Below are positions 11,412 to 24,252 of a stretch of 64,000 nt of DNA, piece after piece. Position 1 is the first letter of the stretch, and every line of letters starts with the position of its first letter. A program made the position numbers and the translations under genes. The notes under the pieces were generated by a model. That model saw only the letters and a program-made list of their open reading frames with translations, did not search any database and was not told the origin of the DNA. Source of the stretch: Xiphias gladius (taxonomy: Eukaryota; Chordata; Actinopteri; Istiophoriformes; Xiphiidae). The DNA is taken from the NCBI RefSeq assembly GCF_016859285.1, contig NC_053400.1, positions 22,153,001 to 22,217,000 of the forward strand, in the 5' to 3' direction.

Positions 11412-13829
11412 TCCAACCTCATACAAAATGTTTTCTCAGTTGGCGTGTTTTCTTCTCGAGGAGGACTGGAATTTCACTTTCATCAAAATACCCTCATCGC
11501 CTTCCTTTATCCCCGGCGAAAATGACATTTCCACAAAATGTCATCTCATCCGTGTTACACTCTTGCTCTCCGGCACAACGAGGCATAATTCTACTTGTTA
11601 AGTGAGGCTTTCGGCAGTGCGGATCCTGTCAGCATCGTGCTGCATTTGGCAAGAGAAGCCTTGAAAGGTTATACAAGTGTGTTGTGTTGTCAGCTGCTGT
11701 GGTTGTTTCTTCATTCTGCCGCACAAACGGGCCAAAGGTTGTGAGTGGGGAAGATGTGAGAGGAGAACTACCCAACTGCTAATCATGTGTGTTTAAGCCA
11801 TGAGTGTGGTGATTCAAACCTGCGGACATTTGCCACAGACCATGCAGACAGGACAAAGACAAAAGGTCTCAACCCAACGCCTCAGATGGTTTGAAGTCAT
11901 TGTTACTGCCGCCCGTATTCAGAAATCTTAAACCTACAGAAATCGTACACCTCAGTTCCGATGAAATAGCACTTTGGCGGTTTTCGGAAAGACTCCCTGT
12001 TGCCTTATAACAGGCCAGTGCTGGTGGGCTTCTGTTTGACCCTCAGTCGGATGAGTCTAAAGGGTCCTAACGCTGCTCCCAACTCCTCTTTGCTCCCAAG
12101 TATTAGATGCTCTACTGTCTTTCATTCAGAAATTCAGTCCTTCAAGCGTCAGACACATGCATGCCAAAAGACTTCTCTTGATACACCACCTTTAGTTTTG
12201 CTGTATCTGCAGAAATGAGAGAGACCATGTTGTTGTTTTTGCTCCTTCTAATGAGATGCCAAGTGATTTATTTATGAATTACTTGTTTGGAACAGCCCCC
12301 TTGTGCGGCGTGCATTTTTTTTTTCTTATCCTCTTTGGAGTCATGTCGCTCAGTGATTGCTGATGCAACTCTTTGTCATCCAGAGCTTGCCCTCACCTCC
12401 TGTGAGCCTTCGGGGAGGGCTATATCTATCTTGGCATGTCCCTGGGTGTGTTGGAGGTGGGAGTGACTCATTAAGCAGGTGTGAGCATCCACTCCCATAC
12501 TGCTACATGCCAAACAAGAGCTCTCCAGCTCATAAGCTCGTGCAGGGAAGAATCATGATGGCGATATAGCAAACACATCACAATAAATCTTTGCACTGGA
12601 CCAGGGCCAAGTCACAAGGATAACGAGCTGCTATTTCCCCATTACGCTCACTCTTGTATTCATCAGAGGTGGAGTTTCCAAACGTTCATCACCCATTGGA
12701 AGGCTGCGGCTCCACTGACATCTTTATTTGAATTCCACATTAAAAAGGCAATGAATTGTTCCCAGTTCTTTCCCGATGAGGGGAAACAGCACATCAAGGC
12801 GCAAAGCACTTTCATTCTCGGAGTAGGCGCCGTGTATATAATTTAAACATGTTTGTCTGGCTGACATTTGGTAATAATAACCTGTGAGGGCTGGCTACTA
12901 CACTGCCGAGCACTTGCAGGGTCGAGTCTGTCGTCAAGTCAAGTCAGGTCCGTTGTGGAGATGGCAAACCTTAAAAGCGCGGAGAGGCAGAACTGTCTTC
13001 AGTAAGTTAACATCTTTGTTGGCCCTCCAGTGCCTGTTGGCCCCCAAATGTTTTAAACACCACTTACATATTGCAGCAGCAAAATCATGAGCCTCCTCTA
13101 AGCTGATATTCAGCTGCACACATTACACAGAGTACATTATATGAGAAGGCTGTGAGAGTCTTCTTGGGCTATATCAAGGATGTAAAAATGAGATTTAGAC
13201 AGACTCACTGCCTACAAGTGATTAATTGGTGAAAAAAAACGTTCACAAGTGTATACTCTAGACTCAAATACCTTCTTCTGTAGAGCTTATCTTGATATGA
13301 ATTACCTGTGCTCCTCACTATCTGCAGAGCAGTACACGAAATGCTTATTTTTAATTCCCTGAATATCTAATTTTACACAAATAGGCCATCTCTAAATGGC
13401 AGGCGGTGTATCACGACTTGGTGGAGACGCGCTGTTACGCAAAACCTTCCCAAAAAAAAAAACCAAAAAAAAAAAAAACCCACCTCTTTTGAGCAAAATA
13501 CGGAAGAGGAGAGACTTTGCTTTTGCTTTACATATCGCCAGACGTGATGGTGTTGATGCAGGCTGCACGGCATGCGGACAAACAAAAGCACCATAACGCA
13601 CACTGAAAGCGCATTAATAGTTCCGCCTCGGGGCTGTTTAAACAGGAGTTTGGTGGCGACCAGTCAGCCAGCGGCAGGTCACATGTTGCAGCGTCATTGT
13701 GTAGTAAAGTTACTGTAGTTGCGGAGAGGCTCCTCATTTCAGCTCCAGAGGTCTCTTCATCCCGCGGTGCCGCTGTGGCGTTTCGGCATGCGACAACTTC
13801 AGCTCCAGACGATCTCCAAAGGAGCCGCC

Positions 13830-14044
13830 GCGCAGCCATGGGAGTGCATTACCTCATCCACGCAATTTCCACCATCAATAATTTAATCTATTTGCTCCAA
13901 AGCTGAAGAGATATCCTGAAGCCTGTCGGGAGAGTACAGACAGGGAAATATCGCTTAAGTATATCACTCAGGGAGTTGTCCAAAACATCCCAGATGACAC
14001 CACTGTCCTGTTGAATGGTCTGTTTTACGACTGGGCAGTAAAAG
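13830..14044 (+). other. bdnf: bdnf upstream exon, probable exon IV counterpart
   Basis: A block at 13860-13905 (around CAATTTCCACCATCAATAAT) resembles text I associate with rodent BDNF exon IV. The segment ends GTAAAAG followed by GTATGT, a good donor after 14044. It lies 6.7 kb after the exon I-III group, as expected for the second mammalian promoter group (IV-VI). The 5' limit is approximate. If correct, this is the activity-dependent promoter group in this fish. The match rests on memory, not alignment. Confidence 0.55.
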
Positions 14045-14207
14045 GTATGTGTCTGGTTTTTTTGTTGTTGTTTTGTTTTTGTTTGGTTTTTTTATTTTTG
14101 TATGTTTAGTTTTTTCTTTTTTGTTTTTTTCGATGACTTTGTTTTAAGCACTTTGGCATTTGTTTGCCGCTGCTTGAGAAAGAAAAGACAGATATGTGTG
14201 CGCGGTG

Positions 14208-14260
14208 TTGTGTGCGTGTGTGTGCGCGCGCGCGCGTGTGTGTGTGTGTGTGTGTGTGTG
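14208..14260. repeat. (GT)n/(GC)n microsatellite
   Basis: Compound alternating purine-pyrimidine run just after the candidate exon IV donor. Such runs can adopt Z-DNA. Confidence 0.95.
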
Positions 14261-15100
14261 AGGGGGGGGTTGTCTAAAAGTAGCTCGATCAAGTCCGGTT
14301 ACCCTGCGAGCAGACAGCGCCGCAGCCCGAGAGGGGATATGCGTAACCTTATCCGCTCGTTCATTAATAAAAAACGGAGTTATTATGTTGATTGGGTTTC
14401 CAGTGGAGAGCACGAGCTCAGCAAATGTAATCTCGAGGAAAAAAAAAAAAAAAAGAGAGACTGTTGTTTCATAATGATTAGAGCAGCCTGAGCAATGTGG
14501 CTGGTTATTAGTATTTCTCGTAAGGAACAAGGTGGAGACAATCCAACGTTATACTCACGAAGAGCTCAATAAACTCTTTTTTTTCAGGGTGTTGTTACCT
14601 ACATTTGCTCATCAAACTTCAAAAAAAAAAAAAAAAACAGACCCAGTTTTTGTATTGTTGTTTTGAAAGGAAAAAAAAAAACTTTGATGAACTCATTAAG
14701 ACTGTATGGGAAACCCGAGACCCAGACGGCCAACACACCCCTGTTGGGTCTACTTCTCGGTGTTGTGTGCTCGCACTGACTAACTTCCCGTCACTGGCCG
14801 GAGCGAAACGCGGATTAAAAACCGCGTCCCGTTCGTGCAGCGGCGGGGGAGACGGGCTCCTTTGTGGCCGCTTCGTGTGAAAATGCCTGGTCCGAGAACT
14901 CACCCGAGCATCCCAGCTGTAGCCTACAGGAGGGCTGGATGGATGATGATGGTGTAATGATGAATTCATGATGCACTTTACGAAAAATGCAAATTAGAGA
15001 CCAATTTTCTTGTTAGAGTTGTGACTAAATTACATATAAGTGAGGTTTATAGCCTATTTGCAATTAATAGGGAAATTACAACGTTGGCTATGTTTTTGGC

Positions 15101-15131
<31 letters not shown>
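15101..15131. repeat. (TCTA)n tetranucleotide repeat
   Basis: About seven to eight units of TCTA. Confidence 0.95.
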
Positions 15132-18100
15132 GTGGAGGGAGGGGGAAAGAGATGGGAGGGAGGTGGAGGAAGGGAGAAAAAGAAGGAGCTCTTACTATTT
15201 CACGGTCTCACACGCCATCTAGTGCACATGGTTCGGGACTGCAGCGCTGTTCATTGGGAGCCATAGCTCTGTCGGTGTCGTTTTGGAAATCGGGTCGAAA
15301 TGAACTTTTTTTTTTTTTTTTTGTTACAGATTACAGGAGCAAAAACAACATTTTAGAGTTTGGTAACAGTGATAAAGTAGAGTTCTGCACATTTGCAGCC
15401 TCAAATGAGACTCGGCCATCATTTTACCGAACTGTATGTGTACGTTGCTGCTGTGTTCTTTCAGTTGTCCACGGTTGCGCGCACTGTGGGAGGGAGGCGG
15501 CGTCGCACTTGGATGGCATGAATCCCTCAGCGGGTATCTGAGCGCCGGGCTTTCTGCGGCAGTGGCCGGGGTTGGCCCGGAGGCCAGGTATAATCCCGTG
15601 GTGATGCTCGTCCATTGCTAAACGTGCGCTGGAACTGTGTCAGATTGAAAACAGATCTCAGGGAAGCGAGCTTCCACATGTGTCAGCCATTACTGCAGAC
15701 AACTCTAATTGCCTTTTCTTTTTTTAAGTGCTGCATCGTGAGACACAAGGGGTCCTTGAGGTGGAAACGTTGATATCATGTGCTGCGTGTTTTTCTCTTT
15801 CTTTTTTTCTTCTTTTTTTTTCTTTCAAGCCAAACATTTGGCAATGTATGCTGTACATGTTGAACATGACAAAACATGTTGCTAGGTAAAAAAAAAAAAA
15901 AAGCTCCAGCCGACGCAGTTCTTGCGGAATTAAACAAAGACAGACTCCCACAAGAGAGCAGCGGTAGAGGCAGAGAACAAATGTTGCTTTAGGTCACACA
16001 TTTCTATTCAAATGTAGGGGTCACATTTCCCTCTTTCATCTCTCCTGTTTGGTGTTTATTTTCCCCTCTAATGGCTCCTAAGATAGCATGCACGCTGTTT
16101 GCAAAGATGAAGCCATAAAGTGTGCTGACATGTGCAGGGAGGCTGGGGAACATTACTGAATGTGTAATAATACGAGCCACGCTAGTCCTCTCATGCTTTA
16201 TGGAAACTTTTCAGCATCTGTCAAAGGAGACATTTATCACTTTAATCCCCGCCTGGCACAAAGAATAAATGCGAGGGTAAGTTATATATCCCTGCCATAC
16301 AGCCTCGCTCTCAAAGCAGACAAACAGGTGGTCATCTAGAGACGTCAAAGCCAAACAGGAGACAGAGTCCACACACTCACCTGCTCCTATTGTTCTGGGT
16401 GTTTCATGTTCTAGGCGTGTTGTCATGAATAAAGGCGTGTTTGAGAAGCGGTTATTGGGGGCTTTATGCCCCCTGCACTCCATGTTATTAGCTCAATGCT
16501 CAATGGTCAAAGGAACCGTCGTCTTTAGACGGCCATGCATTAGATGACACATTTTTATGTGACATGGCTGGATCGGTGGGATGTACCCGAATTTCATTTT
16601 AAAATATATACTTTAAACAGTCTGGATACAGGAGGCTGTACTTCGCTTAACCACCTCCTTGGGTTAGATATTTTCATAACCTAACCGATGACTGGCCGAG
16701 CTTGTCCGCAGGCCCCAAGAAGCAGATTCTTTTCCAGACATTCCTTCATATGTAGCTCCTCTCTTGCTTTATTATTCCTGCTCATCGTGTTAACTCGCAA
16801 GCCGCTTTTTTTTTTTTTTTTTTTTTTTTCATTAACTGCAAAATCCAGCAGTGCACATAAAATTTTCCTTCACTGGATGTATAAAACAAGAGCAAACCAA
16901 TCAGTTGTCACATTTAGCCTCTAGTAGATATAAGCCAGAGCTTCTCCGCCAGTCCCATAGCAATTAAATGATTCATTGGCTTTATCGCATTTTAACAGGA
17001 TGTTGATTGAGAGCATAAGCCATATTGATTGTCCTGATGGAAACAGGAAATCACAGAGATAGAAATAAAATAATTTGTTGTTCCCGGTGTGAGGATACCC
17101 TGGGGAATGGCATGCAATTGCACACTGTTGAGTGGCATTACCCCCAGCAACCTCCTCCCCTCCATTCTCTCCCCTATGGAGACCTGGAAGAGACGTCATC
17201 TGTGGTTGTTATGCTGCGAAATGACGCTGGCACTCTCTCCACCCCCTGCTACTGCAATATTACCCCTGTGGTCTGCTACGGAAGATGCAGCACTCTTCGT
17301 CTGCACCATTTCCAGCATGAAGTTTGACGCCTAACAGTAATCAGCCCTCCGCCTTCATTTCCCTCATGTGGAAGTGGAACCATTTGAGCACAATGCTGAT
17401 AATAATATCAGCCTAAATGCATCCTACACATAAAGCTCGTGACTGGCCTCAATCCCGTAAACCTACATGATTTTCTGTGCTGGGAAGCCTCACAGAAAAT
17501 TCTGGTTATTGGAACCAAAACCTTAACAATACTGAGAGGTTAATAATCATGATTTTTTTTTTTTTTTTGCAATTTAAATAGGCTTTTTATAACAATATTT
17601 AATGAAAAATGGGGTAATTAGCTCCTCATTCTTGTCTTTGTCCTCATTGTTGTTTTAGCTGGTGAGAGGAAAAATACTCCCATCTCCCTGCAAACACACA
17701 CAAGCCAGCCCCTCCCCATGCCCTCCCCCCAACACATACACTCACACACTCTGGAGGAGCACGTCACTGAGCTTGGGGAATGAGTGGCTCATTAAGAAGA
17801 AGGATGTGATATTCTGAATAGAGACTGTGAGACTCCCAGCACATCTATTTTTAGACGAGATATCTCTATGGCACTCACCGTGGTGCTGGTTAATTGCAGC
17901 CACGGCCCCAGATACCAATTAAGAATGAAACAAATGCTTTTAAGGTGGGGTTTTGCTCCTCCCTACTGTAAAGGTCCTCGTGTCCATTCTGAGTGGGGGC
18001 AGGAGTGTGTTTGCTCGGCATGTTTTCCTGTATCAGGTTGGGACATGCAGAGTGCAGTCAAAGCCTCGGCCAGGCTATTTTTAAATGAGCCCCTGCGGAA

Positions 18101-19570
18101 AGCAAGATCTAGATTTTCTTTTCATTATGGTAGCTTTATATCTCTGGCTGTTGGATGTCCACCAATTCATTGATTTGCTGTGAATCTTAGAGCTTCTCAA
18201 AGGTAAGGGATGCATATGTGCTCAGGCGTTTCGCTGGTTTAGGATGTATGTACAGTATTTCGGCTACACCTGGCTCCTTGTGGCTCTTTTTCTTTTTTTT
18301 TTCTCTCCCCTGGCAGTGCTTTGCTTATCTCGTGAGCTGCTCTCCGGAGCCTCGAGATCGGTGCTTTACGATGCAGGCAGAATGACACATCTTTCTGTCA
18401 TTCAGTTTTCTGACGACATCCTGTTAGTTCATCCTGCAGCGCTCTCGCCATCCACCTGCCAAAAAACAAACAGTGCCCCTCAACAAGCTCCTGCCTCCAT
18501 TCATGACAAGAAGGTTGTATATCAGACCGGTCTGACGAGCACAGACCAGTTTTTTTTTTTTTTTTTTTTAATGAATAAATAATACTGCAGCGTCAGTGTT
18601 TGTCAGGGCTGATACAAACACAACATTTCCCACTAGGTTAGTCAGTAAATGGTGTCCATGCTGGAGATTCCTTGAGTGTTTCTAATGGTGATTTTGTTCG
18701 TGAGGTCAAAAGATAATCAATGAGGTCTTCAAACAAACAAAACAAAGAAAACACATATGCTACCGAGCCTTTCCAAATTTTGTCAGCTTATAGTTCACCC
18801 TCACAGGGTTTTAACCTAAAATGCATCCATTACTTGCCACCTGTCAATGTTTTTATAAATATATATATTTTTAAAAAACAACAAGAAAACAATTCGGGTA
18901 ACTATTTGCCCTAATAAACCTGAAGTTTAAGAACATGAAAATCCAACATGTCCTTTATAAAGTTTAAAAAATAGTGGCAAGGTATGAGGTTTCAAAACTG
19001 ACAAGTCAGCTCAGCGACTCAGGCAGTGAGGGATGAATGGCAGGTTTGGCCTTTATAAAACTACACATCCTTGCACGCTCTAGAAATAAACTGTACAGTT
19101 TCAAGAAAAACCCTTCAAAAAAAAAGGCTCATAAATAATAGCAAGCCTGTAAGGATGTAGTGACATCTATTTGTGTAATCTTATATTTTGTCACATGCCA
19201 TCTCTCTGATGCTCCGCACAGCTTTCGGGCATTGCTGCCACCAAATAAAAACTTAAGCCAGACCTCACATAGGAACAGCATGATTACAGTTTGCAAACAG
19301 TTTTGAAAACAATGAGGACCCAGTGCCAATATCGGTTCAATAAAAGCGTTTTGTGATTATGCCAAAGCTGCTGGCTCTGTTTTTTGGCCTGCAAAGAAAG
19401 AGTAGAGAGTGTAAATAAGGGGAGAGGCGTACAAGGTGCATTATGGATCAAGAATAGGTTAACTTCCCTGAAAATGCTCTTTGACTAACTGTCCGGTTCT
19501 CTCTCCCCCCTCCTTCCCTCTTGTTTTCTGTCTCTGTCTCACCCTCCAGTTCCACCAGGTTAGAAGAGTG

Positions 19571-20380
19571 ATGACCATCCTGTTCCTTACTATGGTTATT
19601 TCATACTTCAGTTGCATGAGAGCTGCGCCCCTGAGAGACGCCCCGGGCATGCGGGGCCATCGGACGGAAGGCTACTTGGGCGCTGCTGCGACGGCCGCAC
19701 GAGGCCATGGGACTCCGCAGAGTGGTGGTGGTCCAGGCCAGCGCGGGGAACTGCCCTCACTCACAGACACGTTTGAGCAGGTGATAGAGGAGCTGCTGGA
19801 GGTGGAGGGAGAGGCGGCACAGCTGGGACAGGGGGCTGATAAGAGCCAGGGAGGTGGGGGCCCGTCCTCTGTGGTCACCACGGAGACCAAGGATGTCGAC
19901 CTGTACGACTCGCGGGTGATGATCAGCAACCAAGTGCCTTTGGAGCCGCCCTTGCTCTTTCTTCTGGAGGAATACAAAAACTATCTGGATGCCGCTAATA
20001 TGTCCATGAGGGTGCGGCGACACTCCGATCCCTCACGGCGTGGAGAGCTCAGTGTGTGTGACAGTATTAGCCAGTGGGTGACAGCTGTGGATAAAAAGAC
20101 GGCAATAGACATGTCTGGGCAGACAGTTACCGTCATGGAAAAGGTCCCTGTCCCCAACGGCCAACTGAAGCAATACTTTTATGAGACCAAATGCAACCCC
20201 ATGGGGTACACAAAGGAGGGCTGCAGAGGAATAGACAAGCGGCATTATAATTCCCAATGCAGGACAACCCAGTCCTACGTGCGAGCGCTTACCATGGATA
20301 GCAAAAAGAAGATTGGCTGGCGGTTTATAAGGATAGACACTTCATGTGTATGCACATTGACCATTAAAAGAGGGAGATAG
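19571..20380 (+). CDS. bdnf: Brain-derived neurotrophic factor precursor
   Basis: Secreted neurotrophin that acts through TrkB and p75NTR to support neuron survival and synaptic plasticity. The whole protein (269 residues) lies in one exon whose acceptor is CCTCCAG at 19542-19549. I chose the start at 19571 (Met-Thr-Ile-Leu-Phe). The open frame continues upstream through Phe-His-Gln-Val-Arg-Arg-Val, so exon I transcripts can start earlier. A signal peptide covers about 1-18, an N-glycosylation site Asn-Met-Ser is at 143, and the furin-type site Arg-Val-Arg-Arg is at 147-150. Mature BDNF is 151-269 (119 residues, the standard length) with the cystine-knot cysteines, ending Thr-Ile-Lys-Arg-Gly-Arg. 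The pro-domain has Gly-rich inserts near 51-60 and 92-98, so the precursor is longer than human (247) and similar to other fish. Synteny with lin7c agrees. Confidence 0.99.
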   Translation: MTILFLTMVISYFSCMRAAPLRDAPGMRGHRTEGYLGAAATAARGHGTPQSGGGPGQRGELPSLTDTFEQVIEELLEVEGEAAQLGQGADKSQGGGGPSSVVTTETKDVDLYDSRVMISNQVPLEPPLLFLLEEYKNYLDAANMSMRVRRHSDPSRRGELSVCDSISQWVTAVDKKTAIDMSGQTVTVMEKVPVPNGQLKQYFYETKCNPMGYTKEGCRGIDKRHYNSQCRTTQSYVRALTMDSKKKIGWRFIRIDTSCVCTLTIKRGR

Positions 20381-21180
20381 TGTATAAAATGTATAGATTT
20401 TATTGAAGAGTTTAAAAAAGAGAATAAAGAGAAAATATCTATTTGTATATATACATAACAGGGTAAATTATTCCGTCAAATGAAAATTTTATGGACTGCA
20501 TGTAAAAAAAGATGAAGTTTATACAGTAAAAGTGATACTACAGTCTATTTATTGAACATATTCATGACCTTGTAAACAATTAAAAAAAATCTGATCAGTC
20601 ATTTGCGCCCAGTTTAACTTACTATATCACATTCTTCAAGACATTGTGATTTGTTTACGTTGCCAAGAATTAGAAAATGAAGGGGGAAAAAAAAGGCAAG
20701 GAATGAGAGAGAGGACAGTTCCATCTTCAAAAGCTTGCATGCTGCTTCAATTGTGAATTGAGAAATTCTCCACTTACAAAAAAGGATATGACGCTGATCA
20801 AAAAACATTCCGTTTACATATTCAGCAGAAAACAATTTTCCTCTCAAGTAATTTATCTGTTTACTGTTCTAAACTTCTCAAGGTAATGTTGAAATTACTT
20901 ACTATGTCAAGGTGCTGTTGTCAAAGCTTTGCTGTTTATTTTTTTATCCCCACCAGAGGACAAGATATATATTAAAAAAATACATATATATATAAATATA
21001 TATATATATATAATATATATAATATATAATATATATATATTTATATATATATATATATATAATTTATTCATTGACATGTTTCTGGGTTAATATTATTCAT
21101 TTTGTATGTTGTGAAGTTGTTTGCAATATTAAACTGAAATATTTGAAGAAATAAAAATGACTATAGGCAACTGAAAAACA
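20381..21180 (+). other. bdnf: bdnf 3' UTR with conserved blocks and an AT array
   Basis: Several stretches resemble the mammalian BDNF 3' UTR as I remember it: around ATCTATTTGTATATATACAT at 20436-20455, GATGAAGTTTATACAGTA near 20511, CAGTCATTTGCGCCCA near 20596, GTTTGCAATATTAAAC near 21119 and AGGCAACTGAA near 21165. Possible poly(A) signals AATAAA are at 20423-20428 and 21150-21155. An imperfect (AT)n array occupies about 20982-21064. Mammalian BDNF makes short and long 3' UTRs that differ in mRNA targeting. Which sites are used here cannot be told from sequence. Confidence 0.75.
20982..21064. repeat. (AT)n array in bdnf 3' UTR
   Basis: Imperfect TA/ATATAAT run, able to fold on itself in RNA. 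Confidence 0.95.
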
Positions 21181-23833
21181 AAATCAATGTCGATAAAGTT
21201 TCAACAGTGCATTTTTAGGCAGGATAAACTTTATTATACAGACAGGCAGGCGGGGAGGAAGCCAGGCACACATATACACACACGCATGCATGTGCACAAA
21301 CTCTGCTCCATAAAAAAAAAAAAAAAAACAATGGAGCTGTTTTACATTTTTACAGGCCGCGAGAAAATAATATATTTTCAGTAACAGAGTGGTCAGTGCA
21401 TTAGGTAATGCTTAGGAAAAGAAATACTGACAGTGTCATGGTTGGAGAGAATGTATGCTTAGCAGCTCTTGGTGTAATTCAGTTTCATTTTGAGGAGGGA
21501 AAAAGCAGAAAATGCCCCTAAACCACTTCCCGCTCCCCACCAGCACATTACTGGAACGCAAACGTATGTGCTTTGATAATACATAGGTGATTTACTTAAT
21601 TATTACTCCAGCTCTACATGTGATAACTCACAATTACAAGAACTTAACATCACAGGAAAAGCACCCAAACACACAATTGTAGTGTTCGACAGTGACGGAT
21701 TCAACCACCAATACATTCGTGTACGTTAAAGTTACACACACAACACTTTCTTATTAGCGCATGGTAATCCCATCTTTAAATCTTCTACAGAAGAACAATC
21801 ATAGATTTTATGCAGCTGTTCCTTCACTGTGGAGAAGGAGAATCCTTTTCTAGGTAACTGGTTTGGTGTCTGGGTTAAAAGACTGCTGCGGCTTCATATC
21901 AGTAATGCCCCCAGCAGACTATAACTCAGTGCGTTACATAGTGAGAACCCCTTTGCTTGCCAAGTCTATACGCCATACTTGTAGCTTGTAGCAAAATATG
22001 AAATAAAATCTGCTTGACTTTTCATCTTAATATCATGACACTTCCAAACCCATAAAATGACATATTTCAGAGAGATAAGACACACATGTGTTTGTGTCGC
22101 ATGTGATCCAACCACCTCAATTTACTTCATCAACCTGAAGGTAAGTGTGACCTCTGGGAAGAACCGGATCTTGCATTTTGAGATTTTGGCAACGGACTGC
22201 TGAATAGAGGAAACTTTTTTTTTTTCCATGAGCAGAGAAAAGAGGCTCCAATTTCTTCTTCTGTTTATTTGGATCCTCTGGAGAAGCCTGACGAAGATGC
22301 TGTGAGTTACTTTTATTATACAAAAACTGTGGATAAATAGAGAGTCTTAGAAAGATGACAAGCATACAGTAGTGGCTCTCAAATCATCTACTGTCATGGA
22401 TCTCCAACAAAATGTACTGAGGTTTCCTGACATGGCCACACAAGCCAAGCAAGAATTAACATTATCCTAAGTAATTTCATTATCCTATGGGAAGAAAAGC
22501 AGTTGCAATGCTTTGCTCTTCGAATAAAATCCACTTTAAGATAGAACTGGAATGATTAAGTAAAATTCAATCAATTGAGCACTAACACGTCCTCAGCATA
22601 AAAGAATGAATCAAACAATCTGGGATGCAGTTTAGGCAAGGTATTCTGAACTGCTCCATTTATCACGAGCAGGAGCCTTGGGCTACTTTTGTTTATCAAA
22701 GCTGAAGGAATAGAAAACTTCATCCTCCAATCACACACTTATTAAAGTAATGAACAAAGTGACTCTGAAATCACCAGTTGTGTTTTTTAAGCCCAGGTGA
22801 AGCCAGTGTTTACAGTAAAGGCCCGCCCATATTGTCTTTTGTGATCATGAGTCATGCATGTGAGTAGGTCTTACAGTATGATTTAGTAATTCTTTAAGCC
22901 AAGGCTATGACTGAAACTTAAGGGGAAAAAAAAACAAAACAAGAAAAAACAGCTTAGGATGATAAAACAATGGGCCTATTGTGTTGAAAAAGGGCGACAC
23001 ATTGCAGCTTCTCCACCATATGTGGGTCCTACCTTCAGTGAAGTTGTGCCTCTGGCCCCACCCCGATCAGCGATGTCACAGCAGGTGCGTTTCATCGGCG
23101 GTCTGCGGGCAGAGCCGCGAAGTGTCATCCCTGGCTTGGGGTGCGGTCAGAAGTGAATCACGTTTGAAAGTTTCAGATCACACAGAGCAGTGCAGCAGCG
23201 GGTTTTTTTTTTTTTTTTATATAAATGTACCGGAGTCTCAAGATGTGCCGCAGCCAACCAGTAGAGGACAGTAGAGAGACTGATCCTCCCAGGCGCCAGC
23301 AAACACAGGAAAGAAGCTTCTGGCCGCTGGTCCCTTCTCACCATACACAGGACGTAATATGAGCTAAGAACATCCCTCTGTGGGTTGGGTAAATTTTTAA
23401 AAGGAATGATAATCTAACCCTCATACTAGTACTGATTTGGTTCACTGCATGGTTGTTAAATAGTGATAGGGGACTGAGATCACAGTGGGCACCTCTCAAC
23501 ATGTTTTTCGTCTAGGCTGGCCAACGAGACCTCCAGCGGGCTAAACACAAGGCACCAAAGGATGAGTCCCTCCACATATTCCATGTCATCTGTAAACAGA
23601 ATTTACACAACCAACCTACCGTCACTTCAAGTTAAACCGGAGTCACAGCAGTATCCAGTTTTTAGAGTGGGAATCAACTCCAGAAATGAAATACGAACCA
23701 AGGCACTAGAAGAAGGAAAGGAGGAAAGATCCTCAAGAATAGCTTAATTTAAAAATAACTTGGATTTTTCTACTACACTAGGCCATGGGTGATCCTGTGA
23801 TATATTGATATGTATTGTATATTAAATTATGAC

Positions 23834-23870
<37 letters not shown>

Positions 23871-24240
23871 AATGGGTGAGGTATTAGATAAACACTTAAT
23901 TATTACTGAATTATTTGATTTTTTTTTTAATTTTATTTTGTAATTATTCTGACAAAATAATTTAAAAACGTTGACTGATTCACGACAGTTAGGGAAGATG
24001 CATTCAGTGGCTCACGAGCATCCAGTGCCTACGAAAAAGAACGCGCTGAGTTCGGTGGCTTTTTCGACTTTACCAGGATTACGTGAACGCACCATGACAC
24101 TGGCAGCTAGCCTAGCAGGCTAACTTGGCTAATCTGATTTATCGCCAGAGTTAAGCGCACGTAACGTTAGCCAGGATTACCAGTTTTAGTTTTTCCATAT
24201 CTAGCGTTTAGCGCAGTGTCTATCTGACATCAAATAGCCA
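21181..24240. other. bdnf-lin7c spacer, no gene recognised
   Basis: No recognisable coding frame. It may include the distal part of a long bdnf 3' UTR: an AATAAA occurs in the stretch near 22001. A TA/CA microsatellite lies at 23833-23871. From about 24000 the sequence becomes richer in CpG and GCTAGC-like words and is the likely lin7c promoter and 5' UTR. Confidence 0.6.
23833..23871. repeat. (TA)n(CA)n microsatellite
   Basis: Compound TA then CA dinucleotide run. Confidence 0.95.
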
Positions 24241-24252
24241 CTCATTCCAAGA

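Larger units (their letters stand above)
7320..13690. other. Intronic/regulatory stretch between bdnf promoter clusters
   Basis: No coding gene is seen. Contents are a C-rich tract at 8012-8066, TC microsatellite at 9659-9735, GCC/GCT/ACC trinucleotide-rich tract at 10302-10373, GACA repeat at 11151-11181, and a palindromic cAMP-response element TGACGTCA at 11404-11411. Open frames here come from simple repeats. The rest looks like unique non-coding sequence, some of which may be enhancer DNA. Confidence 0.6.
14045..19549. other. bdnf: Last intron of bdnf, no gene recognised
   Basis: Contents are a GT/GC microsatellite at 14208-14260, TCTA repeat at 15101-15131, poly-T runs near 15307, 16805 and 18550, and CRE-like half sites at 17192-17198 and 17761-17766. 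No coding frame with recognisable similarity was found. The AT-rich stretch 16921-17060 has homeobox-like ATTA/TAAT words and looks like unique non-coding DNA. The intron ends with a long pyrimidine tract and CAG at 19549. Confidence 0.6.

Noticed and set aside
12000-12218. 72-codon frame and neighbours in the bdnf intron as small proteins
   Set aside because: No conserved features, no initiation context of note, and composition like the surrounding non-coding DNA.
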